Below, one piece after another: positions 1 through 7,711 of a stretch of 64,000 nucleotides of DNA. This stretch comes from Prosthecobacter sp. (GTDB lineage Bacteria > Verrucomicrobiota > Verrucomicrobiia > Verrucomicrobiales > Verrucomicrobiaceae): the NCBI RefSeq assembly GCF_034366625.1, contig NZ_JAXMIH010000007.1, positions 1 through 64,000 on the forward strand, given 5' to 3'. Each line of letters starts with the position of its first letter. Within the stretch, counting starts at the first letter, position 1. The notes under the pieces were generated by a model that saw nothing but the letters and a program-made list of their open reading frames with translations, was not told the origin of the DNA and made no database searches. A program made the translations under genes and the position numbers.

Positions 1-1
1 G

Positions 2-94
2 CGAACGTGGAACCACTGCAACCGCGAGGACGATTCCAAACCATTCATTCTCCCGAATAACTTCAAGAGCAGGCTGGTAAAAGATGGGCGGTAA
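2..94 (+). CDS. possible 3' end of a gene cut by the window edge
   Basis: Reading frame 2 is open from the window edge to a TAA at 92-94, and its codons are rich in G or C at the third position like the genes of this window. Frame 1 is also open, to a TAA at 58-60, but has poorer third-position GC. The roughly 30-residue peptide of frame 2 matches no family I recognise. If real, its stop codon lies inside the left arm of the hairpin at 74-135. It could equally be noncoding. Confidence 0.22.
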   Translation, partial: RTWNHCNREDDSKPFILPNNFKSRLVKDGR

Positions 95-135
95 AAAATG
101 AAAACCGTCATTTTTTACCGCCCATTTTTTACCAG
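74..135. terminator. 28-bp near-perfect inverted repeat (long hairpin)
   Basis: Arms at 74-101 and 108-135 are reverse complements over 28 positions with one mismatch (83 against 126, which would be a G-U pair in RNA), around a 6-base loop AAACCG. Each arm contains the word GGTAAAA(A/G)ATGGGCGG, so the element is also internally repetitive. It follows the probable end of the upstream gene and may terminate transcription, but no clean T-run follows, and the length and symmetry also fit a mobile palindromic repeat. Confidence 0.5.
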
Positions 136-318
136 GAAAAAAGACCCAAGTTACTCCCTGCACCACAATCCGCCCACGCGGCGTGCGTATCCTGTTTCCC
201 CAAGGTGATGCCGCGGGGCATGGCACACTGAAAGAGGGGGCTGGGAATGAATGACGAGCCGGGCTCAGTGGTGGCATGCGAAAAACGGAGTTGCCGTTTT
301 TGAGGTGGGACGCTTATC

Positions 319-1215
319 ATGGCCCAACTTCATCTCATGAACGCGTCCCACCTCCTTCTGATGATCGGCTGTCTTGTCCCACTGGACTGCCCTGCCTTGG
401 ACTTTTGGTTCGTGGGCTCACTGCCGGCCAGCCATGCGGCCTACACTGGGGAGGCGCGATTTAGGCTGGCCTTGATTCCGGTGTCCGCCAATCCGCCCGT
501 GGCGCGCCCCGAATCTCCCGGAAGTCTGCCGCTGCGCGTGGTCAACGGCAGATTTGCCGTGAAGCTGAAAACACCTGGGGGCGCAGCGCATGATTGGATG
601 CTGAAAGCGGATTTTTCGGAAGACGGGAAGACCTTTGCCGCCCTGCCGGATCAGCGCGTGGTGCTCATCACTCTGCACCTGGACAAGGGGGTGCAGGGGC
701 GGCTGCTAGGCCCGACGATCGTCGATCCTTGCACGGACAAGACGGTGCTGGCCATGATCCCGGGGCAAAACTACCAGATGTGCCTCCAGCGGCGGGCGGC
801 GGGAAGCGTTTCCCATTCCAGGTCCGGCTGGTTCTCCATGGACGATGGAACCGCGCTGTTCGACGGGAAGCCGAGCGTCTTCACGGCGGCGAGTCTGACG
901 ATCCGTGAGAACGAAACGAAGTACTGGGCGATGCGGGCACCGGTTGTCCCTGTTTCCAAAGGAAAGTCAGCGTTGGGACCTGAAAAAGTATTCGCCGTCC
1001 CTCCAGCGCTCGCCATGCGGCAGGCAAGTGCGGATGAATACGGGATCGAACGCCCCTGGACGGACGCGCAGGGCAGAAAACTCATGGCGGCACTCGTAGG
1101 GACCGATGCAACGACCGTGATCGTGAGGGTGCCCACCGGTGGGTTGCAATTGATGCCCCTCAATCAACTCTCGCAGTTAGATCAGGACTACGTGCGTCAA
1201 GTGGCCCAACCTTGA
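319..1215 (+). CDS. secreted protein with C-terminal SHD1-like domain
   Basis: This 298-residue protein has a hydrophobic N-terminus (about residues 9-40) that looks like a signal peptide or anchor. The last 55 residues, beginning near RPWTDAQGRK and including the hydrophobic-rich strand pattern and a final LxQLDQDYVRQ-like helix, match the SHD1-like (SLA1 homology 1) domain that is common in Planctomycetes and Verrucomicrobia secreted proteins; the family fold is an SH3-like barrel. The middle has no recognised domain. A GAGGTG box lies about 11 bases before the ATG at 319; an alternative ATG is at 337. It stands alone, followed by a 636-base repeat-rich gap. Molecular function is unknown. 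Confidence 0.72.
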   Translation: MAQLHLMNASHLLLMIGCLVPLDCPALDFWFVGSLPASHAAYTGEARFRLALIPVSANPPVARPESPGSLPLRVVNGRFAVKLKTPGGAAHDWMLKADFSEDGKTFAALPDQRVVLITLHLDKGVQGRLLGPTIVDPCTDKTVLAMIPGQNYQMCLQRRAAGSVSHSRSGWFSMDDGTALFDGKPSVFTAASLTIRENETKYWAMRAPVVPVSKGKSALGPEKVFAVPPALAMRQASADEYGIERPWTDAQGRKLMAALVGTDATTVIVRVPTGGLQLMPLNQLSQLDQDYVRQVAQP

Positions 1216-1851
1216 GCTGGAAGCGCGAGGGAGTCGAAAGTGAAAAGCAGAAAGCAGAAAGGCTGAAAAGCTGAAATGGGAAAGCTGAAATGGGAAAGCT
1301 GAGCCGAGCACGGTGGCGACGTGCGAACCGAAGCGCAGCGAAGATAGCCAGCCGAAGGCTGCCCGAAGGGCGAACGCAGTGAGGCAAACAGGCAACGCGC
1401 AGCGTTGGGCAAAGCCCGAGATAACCGACCGGAGGGAACCGGAGCGCAGCGGAGATAGCCGAAGGCAAATAGACTGCTGAAAAGCAGCCCGAAGGGTGAG
1501 CGCAGCGAATCAACCGTGGGGCGCGAGGGAGTCAAAACTGAAAGGCTGAAAAGCTGAAATGGGAAATCTGAAATAGGAAAGCGGAAAGCGGAATGGCTGA
1601 GCAAGCATGGGCAGTTCTCAGATGGCGAAGAAGGCAAGCAGCCGGGGTTCCGACTTGGCCGGGCGGGCCTGAACGTGTCAGCCACGGCATGCCATCGGGG
1701 ATGGAAACGGGTGTTTCGATGGCAATGAGTCCGAGCTGCCCGGCGCTCCATTGGGGGAAAGAGTTCGCTCCCACACCGGATATGTGGGAATCATAGGGTG
1801 GTTAAAATCAAATCGTAAATTCATGACCAAAAACAAATTAAATACAACCTT
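1216..1851. repeat. gene-free, repeat-rich intergenic stretch
   Basis: No gene is supported here. The segment contains two imperfect copies of a unit starting GCGCGAGGGAGTC followed by runs of GCTGAAA and AAATGGGAAA (from 1223 and from 1521), and between them two copies of a 25-base unit GAACCG(A/G)AGCGCAGCG... at 1325-1349 and 1436-1460, 111 bases apart. On the minus strand the second repeat would translate to a repeated RSPFG...GYLRCA peptide, but frames shift and no start or family supports coding. The last 60 bases (1795-1851) are AT-rich and probably hold the promoter of the PEP-CTERM gene. Confidence 0.6.
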
Positions 1852-2607
1852 GTGAAAACATCTCCTCTGAACGCCACCCTGCGGGTGCCCTGCACCCTCA
1901 ATCCAACCCCCAACGCCTTCTGGGCGGGTCTGCTCCTTCTGCTGACCTCCTGGTGCGTCGTTGTTCCGGCCTCACACGCCGCCCTGACCGTGACCAATCT
2001 GTATAACACCCATGCCGTACCCGGTTATGAGATGGTGGACGACATCGGCGGCATCGGCCACGATCTGGCCAATTCTTTCACCACGGGAGGGTCGAGCGTG
2101 CTGCTCAACAGCGTCAGTGTGGAGTTTGCCGGCGGTTTTGTCGGTATTGGCAGCGCCTTCACGGCCTATCTTTATAATGATGCGACGGGCATGCCCGGCG
2201 CTTCGCTGGTGACTTTCACCGGGAACAGCGATCCCCATAGCGGCGGCACCTTCGCCTACACCCCGTCGGCACCGACCACCTTGCTGCCCAGCACCACGTA
2301 CTGGCTGGTGTTTAACGCCCAGGCCGGAGCGCCCGATGAGCAGTATCCCATCTACACCACGGCCGATGTAAGCCAGACCGGCGACCCTGGCTGGAGCATC
2401 GGTGACAGCTTTGTCTATCGGGATGTGATCAGTGGCACTCCAGGTTCTTGGATTGGCCAAAATGTCCTGGCCCCGCCGAATGCTTTGCAGTTTGAACTGG
2501 ACACCACCGCTGTGCCCGAACCGTCCCGCACGCTGCTGTTTGGAAGCGGTCTGGCTTCGCTGCTCTTCGTGAGACGCCGCCGCAGCTTCCCCGCCACGCG
2601 TCTTTGA
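1852..2607 (+). CDS. PEP-CTERM sorting domain-containing exported protein
   Basis: The 251-residue product has a signal peptide (hydrophobic stretch about residues 22-42, cleavage near SHAA), a beta-rich body resembling the choice-of-anchor R type domain (NSFTT...LNSVSVEF, YWLVF), and a C-terminal PEP-CTERM tail: VPEPS, a hydrophobic segment, then an arginine cluster RRRR. In known systems such tails are cut by exosortase, linked to extracellular matrix or EPS production; exosortase is not in this window. The reading frame starts with GTG at 1852 without a clear Shine-Dalgarno, downstream of an AT-rich region, so the exact start is uncertain. The ligand or structural role is unknown. Confidence 0.82.
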   Translation: MKTSPLNATLRVPCTLNPTPNAFWAGLLLLLTSWCVVVPASHAALTVTNLYNTHAVPGYEMVDDIGGIGHDLANSFTTGGSSVLLNSVSVEFAGGFVGIGSAFTAYLYNDATGMPGASLVTFTGNSDPHSGGTFAYTPSAPTTLLPSTTYWLVFNAQAGAPDEQYPIYTTADVSQTGDPGWSIGDSFVYRDVISGTPGSWIGQNVLAPPNALQFELDTTAVPEPSRTLLFGSGLASLLFVRRRRSFPATRL

Positions 2608-2620
2608 GGCTTCTGAGCCG

Positions 2621-2670
2621 AGAAATGGGAAAGTGGAAATTCGGATCTGATTTCCCATTTCTATTTTCCC
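2621..2670. terminator. hairpin between convergent genes
   Basis: Arms AGAAATGGGAAA (2621-2632) and TTTCCCATTTCT (2651-2662) are perfect reverse complements with an 18-base loop and are followed by ATTTTCCCC and TTTTT-rich sequence. The hairpin lies between the PEP-CTERM gene and the convergent cobalamin adenosyltransferase gene and probably terminates the former. The word AAATGGGAAA recurs in the repeats at 1223-1566. Confidence 0.5.
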
Positions 2671-2703
2671 CTTTTTGCTTTTCCCGAGCCGAACGGCGGC
2701 GCA

Positions 2704-3252
2704 TCATTCCGTTGTTTGTTGCTCCTCCCAGCGTGCGAGGAGCCACAGCACATCGGAGAGGCGGTTGAGGAAGCGGATGATCTCTTCATTGGGCACCCCA
2801 TCAGGGGTGCCTTGCAGGTCGATGACGCTGCGCTCCGCACGGCGGCAGGCGACGCGGGCGAGGTCGGCATAGGCACCGCTCATGACGCCGGCTTCGCCGG
2901 GCAGGGCCCAGCCTTGGAACTTGAGCGCCCCGCCGGCTTCGAGCTTGGCCACCCTGTCATCGAGCCAGAGCACATTTGGGGTCGAGATGCGGTCAGGATG
3001 CGTTTCGGCGTAACGTGTTTCAGCGCCGGGGGGCGTGGCGAGCTCGCCCATGAGGCCGATGAGCCAGCGCTGCACCTGCGGCACGATTTCCTTCGTCTCC
3101 GTGCGTGCGGCGGCGATGCGCAGCGGGCCGAGGGCGGCGTTCAATTCATCCACGGCACCGAGGGCGTGGACACGAGGGTGGGATTTGGCGAGGCGGCAGC
3201 CGAACAGCAGGTCGGTCTGGCCTTGGTCTCCTTTACGGGTGGCGATGGACAT
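2704..3252 (-). CDS. PduO-type ATP:cob(I)alamin adenosyltransferase
   Basis: The protein transfers the adenosyl group of ATP to cob(I)alamin (or cobyrinic acid diamide) to make coenzyme B12. Recognised by the N-terminal TRKGDQGQTDLLFG box, which is the PduO-family ATP-binding signature (usually T-x-x-G-D-x-G-x-T), the following VDELNAALG helix, and the C-terminal RRAER...LNRLSDVLWLLAR helix carrying the family's conserved Arg, Asn and Asp. At 182 residues from the ATG at 3252 it has the normal family length. A longer frame to 3354 would add a Pro/Phe-rich translation of the heptamer repeat at 3260-3308 and is rejected as a start. No corrinoid biosynthesis gene is adjacent, so it probably serves salvage. 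Confidence 0.9.
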   Translation of the reverse strand: MSIATRKGDQGQTDLLFGCRLAKSHPRVHALGAVDELNAALGPLRIAAARTETKEIVPQVQRWLIGLMGELATPPGAETRYAETHPDRISTPNVLWLDDRVAKLEAGGALKFQGWALPGEAGVMSGAYADLARVACRRAERSVIDLQGTPDGVPNEEIIRFLNRLSDVLWLLARWEEQQTTE

Positions 3253-3259
3253 GGGGGGA

Positions 3260-3308
3260 GCGAAGGGCGAAGGGCGAAGAGCGAAGGGCGAAGGGCGAAG
3301 GGCGAGGG
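3260..3308. repeat. tandem heptamer repeat (GCGAAGG)x7
   Basis: Seven consecutive 7-bp units, five of them exactly GCGAAGG, with GCGAAGA as the third and GCGAGGG as the last. The array lies just upstream of the adenosyltransferase start codon, so on the coding strand it occupies the leader. A 7-bp unit would shift frame with copy number, so slippage here would not alter the protein if translation starts at 3252 but could alter expression. Confidence 0.85.
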
Positions 3309-3350
3309 AGGGAGTGAATGGCGAAAGCGGACGGCGGAATACGTCCGGGA

Positions 3351-3533
3351 TCACTCGTCGGGGAAGACGTTTTTGGGTGGTTCGTTCACCGGGATCTTCA
3401 CCGGAGCTGTCACGGCGGGCGGGACGGTTGGAATGACGGTCGTTTTGCCCTTGCGATACGCGCGCATCGTCCAGCCAAACAGCAGCACCAGCAGCAGGAT
3501 GGCGGCGAGACGGGCGGAACGTGAGGCGAGCAT
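3351..3533 (-). CDS. small single-pass membrane protein
   Basis: Sixty residues: a short basic N-terminus, one transmembrane helix (about residues 8-21, LAAILLLVLLFGW), a basic stop-transfer patch RAYRKGK, then a proline/valine-rich tail ending in acidic residues. It starts 16 bases after the rhomboid gene's stop and reads in the same direction, ending about 98 bases before the adenosyltransferase start. No family is recognised. The topology and the tight spacing to the rhomboid gene argue for a real gene, but there is no Shine-Dalgarno and no homologue I can name. Confidence 0.5.
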   Translation of the reverse strand: MLASRSARLAAILLLVLLFGWTMRAYRKGKTTVIPTVPPAVTAPVKIPVNEPPKNVFPDE

Positions 3534-3549
3534 GAGACGAAGGGCTGCT

Positions 3550-4557
3550 TCAACCGCCTGTCTTCTGCCGGTGGCGGTCCAGCTCGCGGCTGGCGCGTTC
3601 GAGGGTGCGGCGCTCGTCGTCGGTGAGGCTGCCGATGCCGTGCAGGCCGATCTTGTCGAGGATCGGGTTCACCTCTTCTTCGATCAGGGATTCCACGGGA
3701 TTGGCAGGACGGACGGGAGGCGGGGACGTGGGTTCATTTTCCAGATCGAGCAGCGGCCGCACGCGTGTGCGTGCCATCTGCGGCTTGCGCATGCGCTGGG
3801 ACTGCGGGGGCTGCCACTGGCTGGCGTAGGTCATGGGTCTGCCGCCGTAGCCTAGGCTGCGCGCGTAGAACCAGCCCAGCGCGGCACCGCCGAGATGCGC
3901 GAAGTAGGCGATCTGCAAGCCCTCCGGCAGGAAGCTGAACAGCACCCCCGCCAGACCGAAGGCGAGCTGAATGAGGAACAGCGCCTTGGCCAGCGTCCAC
4001 AGCCGCATGCGCACGGGAATGATGAAGTAGATGAAGGCGGTGATCTCCTCTTCCGGCATCACCACCGCCAGCGCCATCAGCAGCCCGAAGACCGAGGCCG
4101 AGGCGCCGACGAGCGGCGTGATCGTGTCGCCACGCACATAGCCGTTCACCGCCATCTCCGCCGCCGCGCCGACGATGCCGGCGAACAGGTAGATCAGCGT
4201 GAAATGGCGGCTGCCGAAGAGCTGCTGCACGCCGCGACCCGCAAAATAGAGCATGAGCATGTTCAACAGCAGGTGTCCCAGGCTGCCATGCACGAACATG
4301 TACGTGAGAAGCGTCCAGAGGTGCCCTCGGGCCAGTTCATCGATGCTCACTCCTCCCAATGGAATCGTTTCTCCATGCAGGGGGTGCCTGAGGACGCCGG
4401 TTTCAAACACATACTGCATGACGAACACCGCGATGTTGATCCCCAGGACGATCTGAAATGCCGTGAGATCCCGCAGCATCCGCGTGAGCGGACGGTGCGG
4501 GGCTTCGCGCATGTAATCGCGGTCAGACAGGGCCATGGGCGGGAATGTGCGCGCCAC
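3550..4557 (-). CDS. rhomboid-family intramembrane serine protease
   Basis: An integral membrane protease of the rhomboid family, which cleaves transmembrane substrates. In this 335-residue frame I see the helix-2 motif HGSLGHLLLNM (Asn99 in oxyanion position), the catalytic serine in GASAS (Ser153), and the catalytic histidine in AHLGGAALGW (His221), with six hydrophobic segments between about residues 33 and 230. The C-terminal 100 residues are cytosolic, proline-rich, then form a helical module (VNPILDKIGLHGIGSL...) seen as a tail in many rhomboid-like proteins. The frame starts with GTG at 4557, with AGGA just upstream; ATG at 4536 is an alternative. It is divergent from mgtE across only 73 bases. 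Confidence 0.9.
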   Translation of the reverse strand: MARTFPPMALSDRDYMREAPHRPLTRMLRDLTAFQIVLGINIAVFVMQYVFETGVLRHPLHGETIPLGGVSIDELARGHLWTLLTYMFVHGSLGHLLLNMLMLYFAGRGVQQLFGSRHFTLIYLFAGIVGAAAEMAVNGYVRGDTITPLVGASASVFGLLMALAVVMPEEEITAFIYFIIPVRMRLWTLAKALFLIQLAFGLAGVLFSFLPEGLQIAYFAHLGGAALGWFYARSLGYGGRPMTYASQWQPPQSQRMRKPQMARTRVRPLLDLENEPTSPPPVRPANPVESLIEEEVNPILDKIGLHGIGSLTDDERRTLERASRELDRHRQKTGG

Positions 4558-4630
4558 CGCGTCCTGTGCGAGGTTTTTTTCGCCCTTGGCGATGACAAGC
4601 GCGTATCAGTCGGTTACGCTTTCCAATCGC

Positions 4631-5833
4631 ATGAACTCGTCCTCCGAATCCCTGCTTGCCGCCGTTTCAAAAAGCGGGGCGCACGATGCCGCCGACCTCC
4701 TCGAACAAGCCTCGGGAGAGGACGCCGCCAAGGTGCTCCAGCAATTGAACCCCATGGTCGCGCAGCAGGTGCTGGAGGAGATGGAGGAGGAGCCGCGCAC
4801 CGTGGCGCTCACCTTCGCCCCCATGGACAAGGCGAAGCAGTGGATCAGCAACCGCGATCATCCCGAGGACAGCGTCGGTTGGCTCATGGAACCGCCGGTT
4901 GCCGTCTTCAAGCCTGGGGCCACCGCGCGTGACACCATCGAGGAGGTGCGCAAGCTGGCGAAGAAGGCCTTCATCACCTACGGCTACGTCACGGATGATC
5001 AGGACCGGCTGCTCGGCCTGCTGGTGATGCGCGACCTCATGCTGGCCGAGCCGGATGCGAAACTGGCGGATGTGATGGTGCAGCATCCCTTCACCCTCGA
5101 TCCTGAAATGGAGCTCACCGACGCGATGAAGGTGGTGGTGAACAAGCACTACCCGGTCTATCCCGTCTGCGACAAGGAAGGCGTGCTGCTGGGCCTGGTG
5201 CGCGGGCAGACTCTGTTTGAAGCGCGTGCCATCGAGATCAGCGCCCAGGTCGGTTCGATGGTCGGGGTGAAAAATGAAGAGCGTCTGTCCACACCGCTGC
5301 TGCGCAGCCTGCGCTTCCGTCATCCATGGCTGCAGATCAATCTGCTCACCTGCTTCGTCGCTGCCGCTGTGGTCGGTGTTTTCCAAGGCACGCTCGATCG
5401 TCTGGTGCTCCTCGCCGTTTTTTTGCCGGTCCTTGCAGGACAATCCGGCAACACTGGCTGTCAGGCGCTCGCCGTGGCGTTGCGCGGCATGACTCTTGGC
5501 GATTTGAAGGCAGGAGATGAGCGCAACCTTGTCCTGAAGGAAGGATTGCTCGGTTTGCTCAACGGCATGCTCGTCGGTGTCTCCGCCGGTCTCGGCATGT
5601 ATGTGTATGCGCGTATGGAGGGCAATCCCAGCCCTGGTGTGCTCGCCGTTGTCGTGTGGCTGGCGATGGTGGCAAGCTGCGTGGTCAGCGGCCTCAGCGG
5701 CGCTTTGATTCCGCTGACGCTGCGCAAGTTCGGCGCTGATCCGGCCACCGCGTCGAGCATCTTCCTCACCACCGCCACGGATGTCATCAGCATGGGCACC
5801 TTCCTCGGCCTGGCGACGCTGCTGGTGCCATGA
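4631..5833 (+). CDS. mgtE: MgtE-family magnesium transporter
   Basis: Magnesium channel/transporter of the inner membrane. Domain order over 400 residues: a short superhelical N domain (about 5-75, with repeated LLEQ...VLQQLNP and VLEEMEEE helices), a pair of CBS domains (about 85-205; LMEPPVAVFKPGAT, VMVQHPFTLDPEMEL), a connecting helix, and five transmembrane helices (about 240-400). The membrane part carries the family motif PVLAGQSGNTGCQ and the ion-coordinating aspartate in FLTTATDVISMG. The N domain is shorter than in the Thermus protein. The ATG at 4631 is used because residues encoded before it do not resemble the family. The following gene overlaps by ATGA, so the two are co-translated. 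Confidence 0.93.
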   Translation: MNSSSESLLAAVSKSGAHDAADLLEQASGEDAAKVLQQLNPMVAQQVLEEMEEEPRTVALTFAPMDKAKQWISNRDHPEDSVGWLMEPPVAVFKPGATARDTIEEVRKLAKKAFITYGYVTDDQDRLLGLLVMRDLMLAEPDAKLADVMVQHPFTLDPEMELTDAMKVVVNKHYPVYPVCDKEGVLLGLVRGQTLFEARAIEISAQVGSMVGVKNEERLSTPLLRSLRFRHPWLQINLLTCFVAAAVVGVFQGTLDRLVLLAVFLPVLAGQSGNTGCQALAVALRGMTLGDLKAGDERNLVLKEGLLGLLNGMLVGVSAGLGMYVYARMEGNPSPGVLAVVVWLAMVASCVVSGLSGALIPLTLRKFGADPATASSIFLTTATDVISMGTFLGLATLLVP

Positions 5834-6714
5834 TCGTCCTGCATCGCGATGAATGGCGCTCGCGCATGCAGGCGCATCACGCACGAGTTGCCGCCCATGC
5901 GGATGCCTTTGTGGACCGCCGCAGTCGTGGTGCGAAGCATCCGGTGCATGATTTTCTCTTCACCTACTACAGCTTCGCACCGGCGAAGTTGAAGCAATGG
6001 GTGCCGCAGCATGGCGTGAGCCTTGAAATCACTGCCGCTGATCTTGAAGCATGTCCTTGGCTGCAAAGCGACCGCTTCATTCGCGAGAACGACCTGCTGC
6101 GCCTCAACGAGCACCGCTTCATGAATCGTGAGCGTGAATTCGCCGCGTGGGTCGCGATGCTTTGCACCCGCATCCTCGGCAGGGCAGGGCGCTTCACCTG
6201 CTTCGGCCTGCATGAGTGGGCCATGGTCTATCGCCAGTCCTCCCAGCAGGTGAGGCATGAGGGTTACGAGTTGCGTCTTCCAACGCAGGAGCTCGCCGCT
6301 TTTGTCGAATCACAGCCGGTTTGCTGTTCGCACTACGACGCGTTTCGCTTCTTCACGCCCGAGGCGCGACCGTTGAATTCCTTGCAGCCCACACTCGAAA
6401 CGCGGCCAGATCTCGAACAAGCTGCCTGCCTGCATGCCAACATAGATTTGTACAAGTGGTCCTCCAAACTCTGGCCCTGGACTGGTTCCGATCTCATCGG
6501 TGAATGTTTCCTCCTCGCTCTGGATGGACGTGATCTCGACATGCGCGCCAGTCCGTATGATTTGAGCGCCATCGGTTACGAACCCGTGAAAATCGAAACA
6601 CTCGAGGGTCGTGCCCACTATGAACGCGAACAACGCGATCTGGCCGCCAGGGCGACGGTGTTGCGCCAGAAGTTGCTCACCTGCTGCGAATCGCTGGCTG
6701 CCATCAATGCCTGA
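5830..6714 (+). CDS. conserved protein annotated elsewhere as 3-methyladenine DNA glycosylase
   Basis: This 294-residue soluble protein belongs to a family that I recognise from actinobacterial annotations as 3-methyladenine DNA glycosylase, although the enzyme activity is, as far as I know, weakly supported. Family hallmarks visible here are HPVHDFLFTYYSF near the start, GCFGLHEWAMVYR-like text (CFGLHEWAMVYR), SHYDAFRFFTPEARPLN, CLHANIDLYKW and the near C-terminal DLDMRASPYDL plus PVKIETLEGRAHYE. No membrane segment or signal peptide. The start overlaps the mgtE stop by four bases, an unexpected partnership. The end overlaps the convergent LysR gene by 11 bases. Confidence 0.75.
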   Translation: MIVLHRDEWRSRMQAHHARVAAHADAFVDRRSRGAKHPVHDFLFTYYSFAPAKLKQWVPQHGVSLEITAADLEACPWLQSDRFIRENDLLRLNEHRFMNREREFAAWVAMLCTRILGRAGRFTCFGLHEWAMVYRQSSQQVRHEGYELRLPTQELAAFVESQPVCCSHYDAFRFFTPEARPLNSLQPTLETRPDLEQAACLHANIDLYKWSSKLWPWTGSDLIGECFLLALDGRDLDMRASPYDLSAIGYEPVKIETLEGRAHYEREQRDLAARATVLRQKLLTCCESLAAINA

Positions 6715-7618
6715 CATCAATCATTCGTCGTCCCACTTCCTCGCATAGGCCGATGAATGTGCGCTCCGGCAGATTGAGCGGGCGGCCCTTCAGGGTGGAG
6801 ACCACCCAGCGTCGTTTGAGCTTCGCCTTCGGCAATGGCAGAGCTATCAATTGTCCGGCCTCGATCTCGGTGCGCGCGATCCAGCGCGCGGCGATGGCGA
6901 CGCCGATGCCCAGCTTCGCGAGTTCCTTCGTCGCCTCCGAACTGCCCAGCTCGATGAATGAATTCAAGCGCACGCCCTGCTTCATGAAGAAATCCTGCAC
7001 CAGGGCAAAGTTCAGACTGTTGCGGCTGGCGACGATGAAGGTCTCGTTGGCGGCGTCTTTGATCTTCGGTGCCTTTTGCGCCCACGGATGCAGCGGCGAG
7101 ACAAGAAACTCCAGCTCGTCATCAAAGATCGCGTGGCAGTTGAGTTTCGTGACCTCCTGCGGTCTCAAGCTCACGGTGATGTCCACCTGGTTTTTCACCA
7201 GGCGCTCGATCGTGTCCGGCGTCTCGCCGGTGATGACCTTGATCTCATACATAGGGAAGCTCTCTTTGAATTCACGGAACACTGTCGGCAGGATGAATTG
7301 CGCCGCGGCCGTGGTGCAGCCGATACGCAGCTTGCCACGCGGTGTTTGATCCAGCGTGCCGAGCACGGCACGCGCGTGGCTCATGGATTGCAGGATCGTC
7401 TCCGCATGCGGCAGCAGCTCGCGTCCGGCATGCGTGAGATGCACGCTCTTGCCCTGACGGTGGAAGAGCTGGCTGCTCAAATCGGTTTCAAGCGACTTGA
7501 TCGCGTGGCTGATGGCGCTCTGCGTGAGATGCAGCTCGCGTCCTGCCTGCGTGAAGCTCCCGCTGCGTGCGAGGCAGACGAAGGCGCGGAGCTGACGGGT
7601 GTCGATGGCGTGGTCCAT
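6704..7618 (-). CDS. LysR-family transcriptional regulator, likely of nitrate assimilation
   Basis: A 304-residue regulator with a classical LysR N-terminal winged helix-turn-helix (about residues 7-66: LRAFVCLARSGSFTQAGRELHLTQSAISHAIKSLE) and a two-lobed periplasmic-binding-like effector domain (about 95-295). It is transcribed divergently from the nitrate cluster with 84-93 bases between the starts, the usual geometry for a LysR protein that controls its neighbour and itself. Known LysR regulators of nitrogen or carbon uptake in cyanobacteria (NtcB, CmpR) occupy comparable positions next to nrt or cmp genes. The effector is not deducible. A 15-bp palindrome with a T-N11-A core covers its own start codon. 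Confidence 0.85.
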   Translation of the reverse strand: MDHAIDTRQLRAFVCLARSGSFTQAGRELHLTQSAISHAIKSLETDLSSQLFHRQGKSVHLTHAGRELLPHAETILQSMSHARAVLGTLDQTPRGKLRIGCTTAAAQFILPTVFREFKESFPMYEIKVITGETPDTIERLVKNQVDITVSLRPQEVTKLNCHAIFDDELEFLVSPLHPWAQKAPKIKDAANETFIVASRNSLNFALVQDFFMKQGVRLNSFIELGSSEATKELAKLGIGVAIAARWIARTEIEAGQLIALPLPKAKLKRRWVVSTLKGRPLNLPERTFIGLCEEVGRRMIDVRH

Positions 7619-7631
7619 GAATGCAATTCAT
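7617..7631. promoter_or_regulatory. candidate LysR operator (T-N11-A palindrome)
   Basis: ATGAAT-GCA-ATTCAT is a perfect 6-bp inverted repeat with a 3-base centre and contains the LysR T-N11-A core (T7618, A7630). It overlaps the LysR start codon, which would suit negative autoregulation and activation of the divergent cluster. The assignment rests on geometry only. Confidence 0.45.
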
Positions 7632-7680
7632 ACTCGGAGTGAAAAACTTTGCGCGTTGTTTCTGAGTGAGTTTGGCATGC

Positions 7681-7696
7681 TGGCACTGCTGATGCT
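7681..7696 (+). promoter_or_regulatory. candidate sigma-54 promoter upstream of the nitrate cluster
   Basis: TGGCACTGCTGATGCT has the -24 GG and -12 GC of the sigma-54 consensus (TGGCACG-N4-TTGCW) at exactly the right spacing, with mismatches only at the seventh base and first base of the -12 box. The implied transcription start is near 7707, leaving only a few bases before ATG 7712 and none before ATG 7703, which is a difficulty for this call. Confidence 0.35.
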
Positions 7697-7711
7697 TGAT
7701 GGATGGTTGTC

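Noticed and set aside
129..320. 63-codon minus-strand frame
   Set aside because: No family, no ribosome site and lies in a low-GC gap; the evidence is no better than chance.
1197..1751. minus-strand frame with repeated RSPFG...GYLRCA peptide
   Set aside because: The peptide repeat is the translation of a DNA repeat; there is no start signal, and the frame overlaps the SHD1-like gene end.
2716..3855. 379-codon plus-strand frame
   Set aside because: Antisense to the adenosyltransferase and rhomboid genes and translates the heptamer repeat; no family resemblance.
4667..5884. 405-codon minus-strand frame
   Set aside because: Antisense to mgtE; His/Gln-rich composition typical of a shadow frame.
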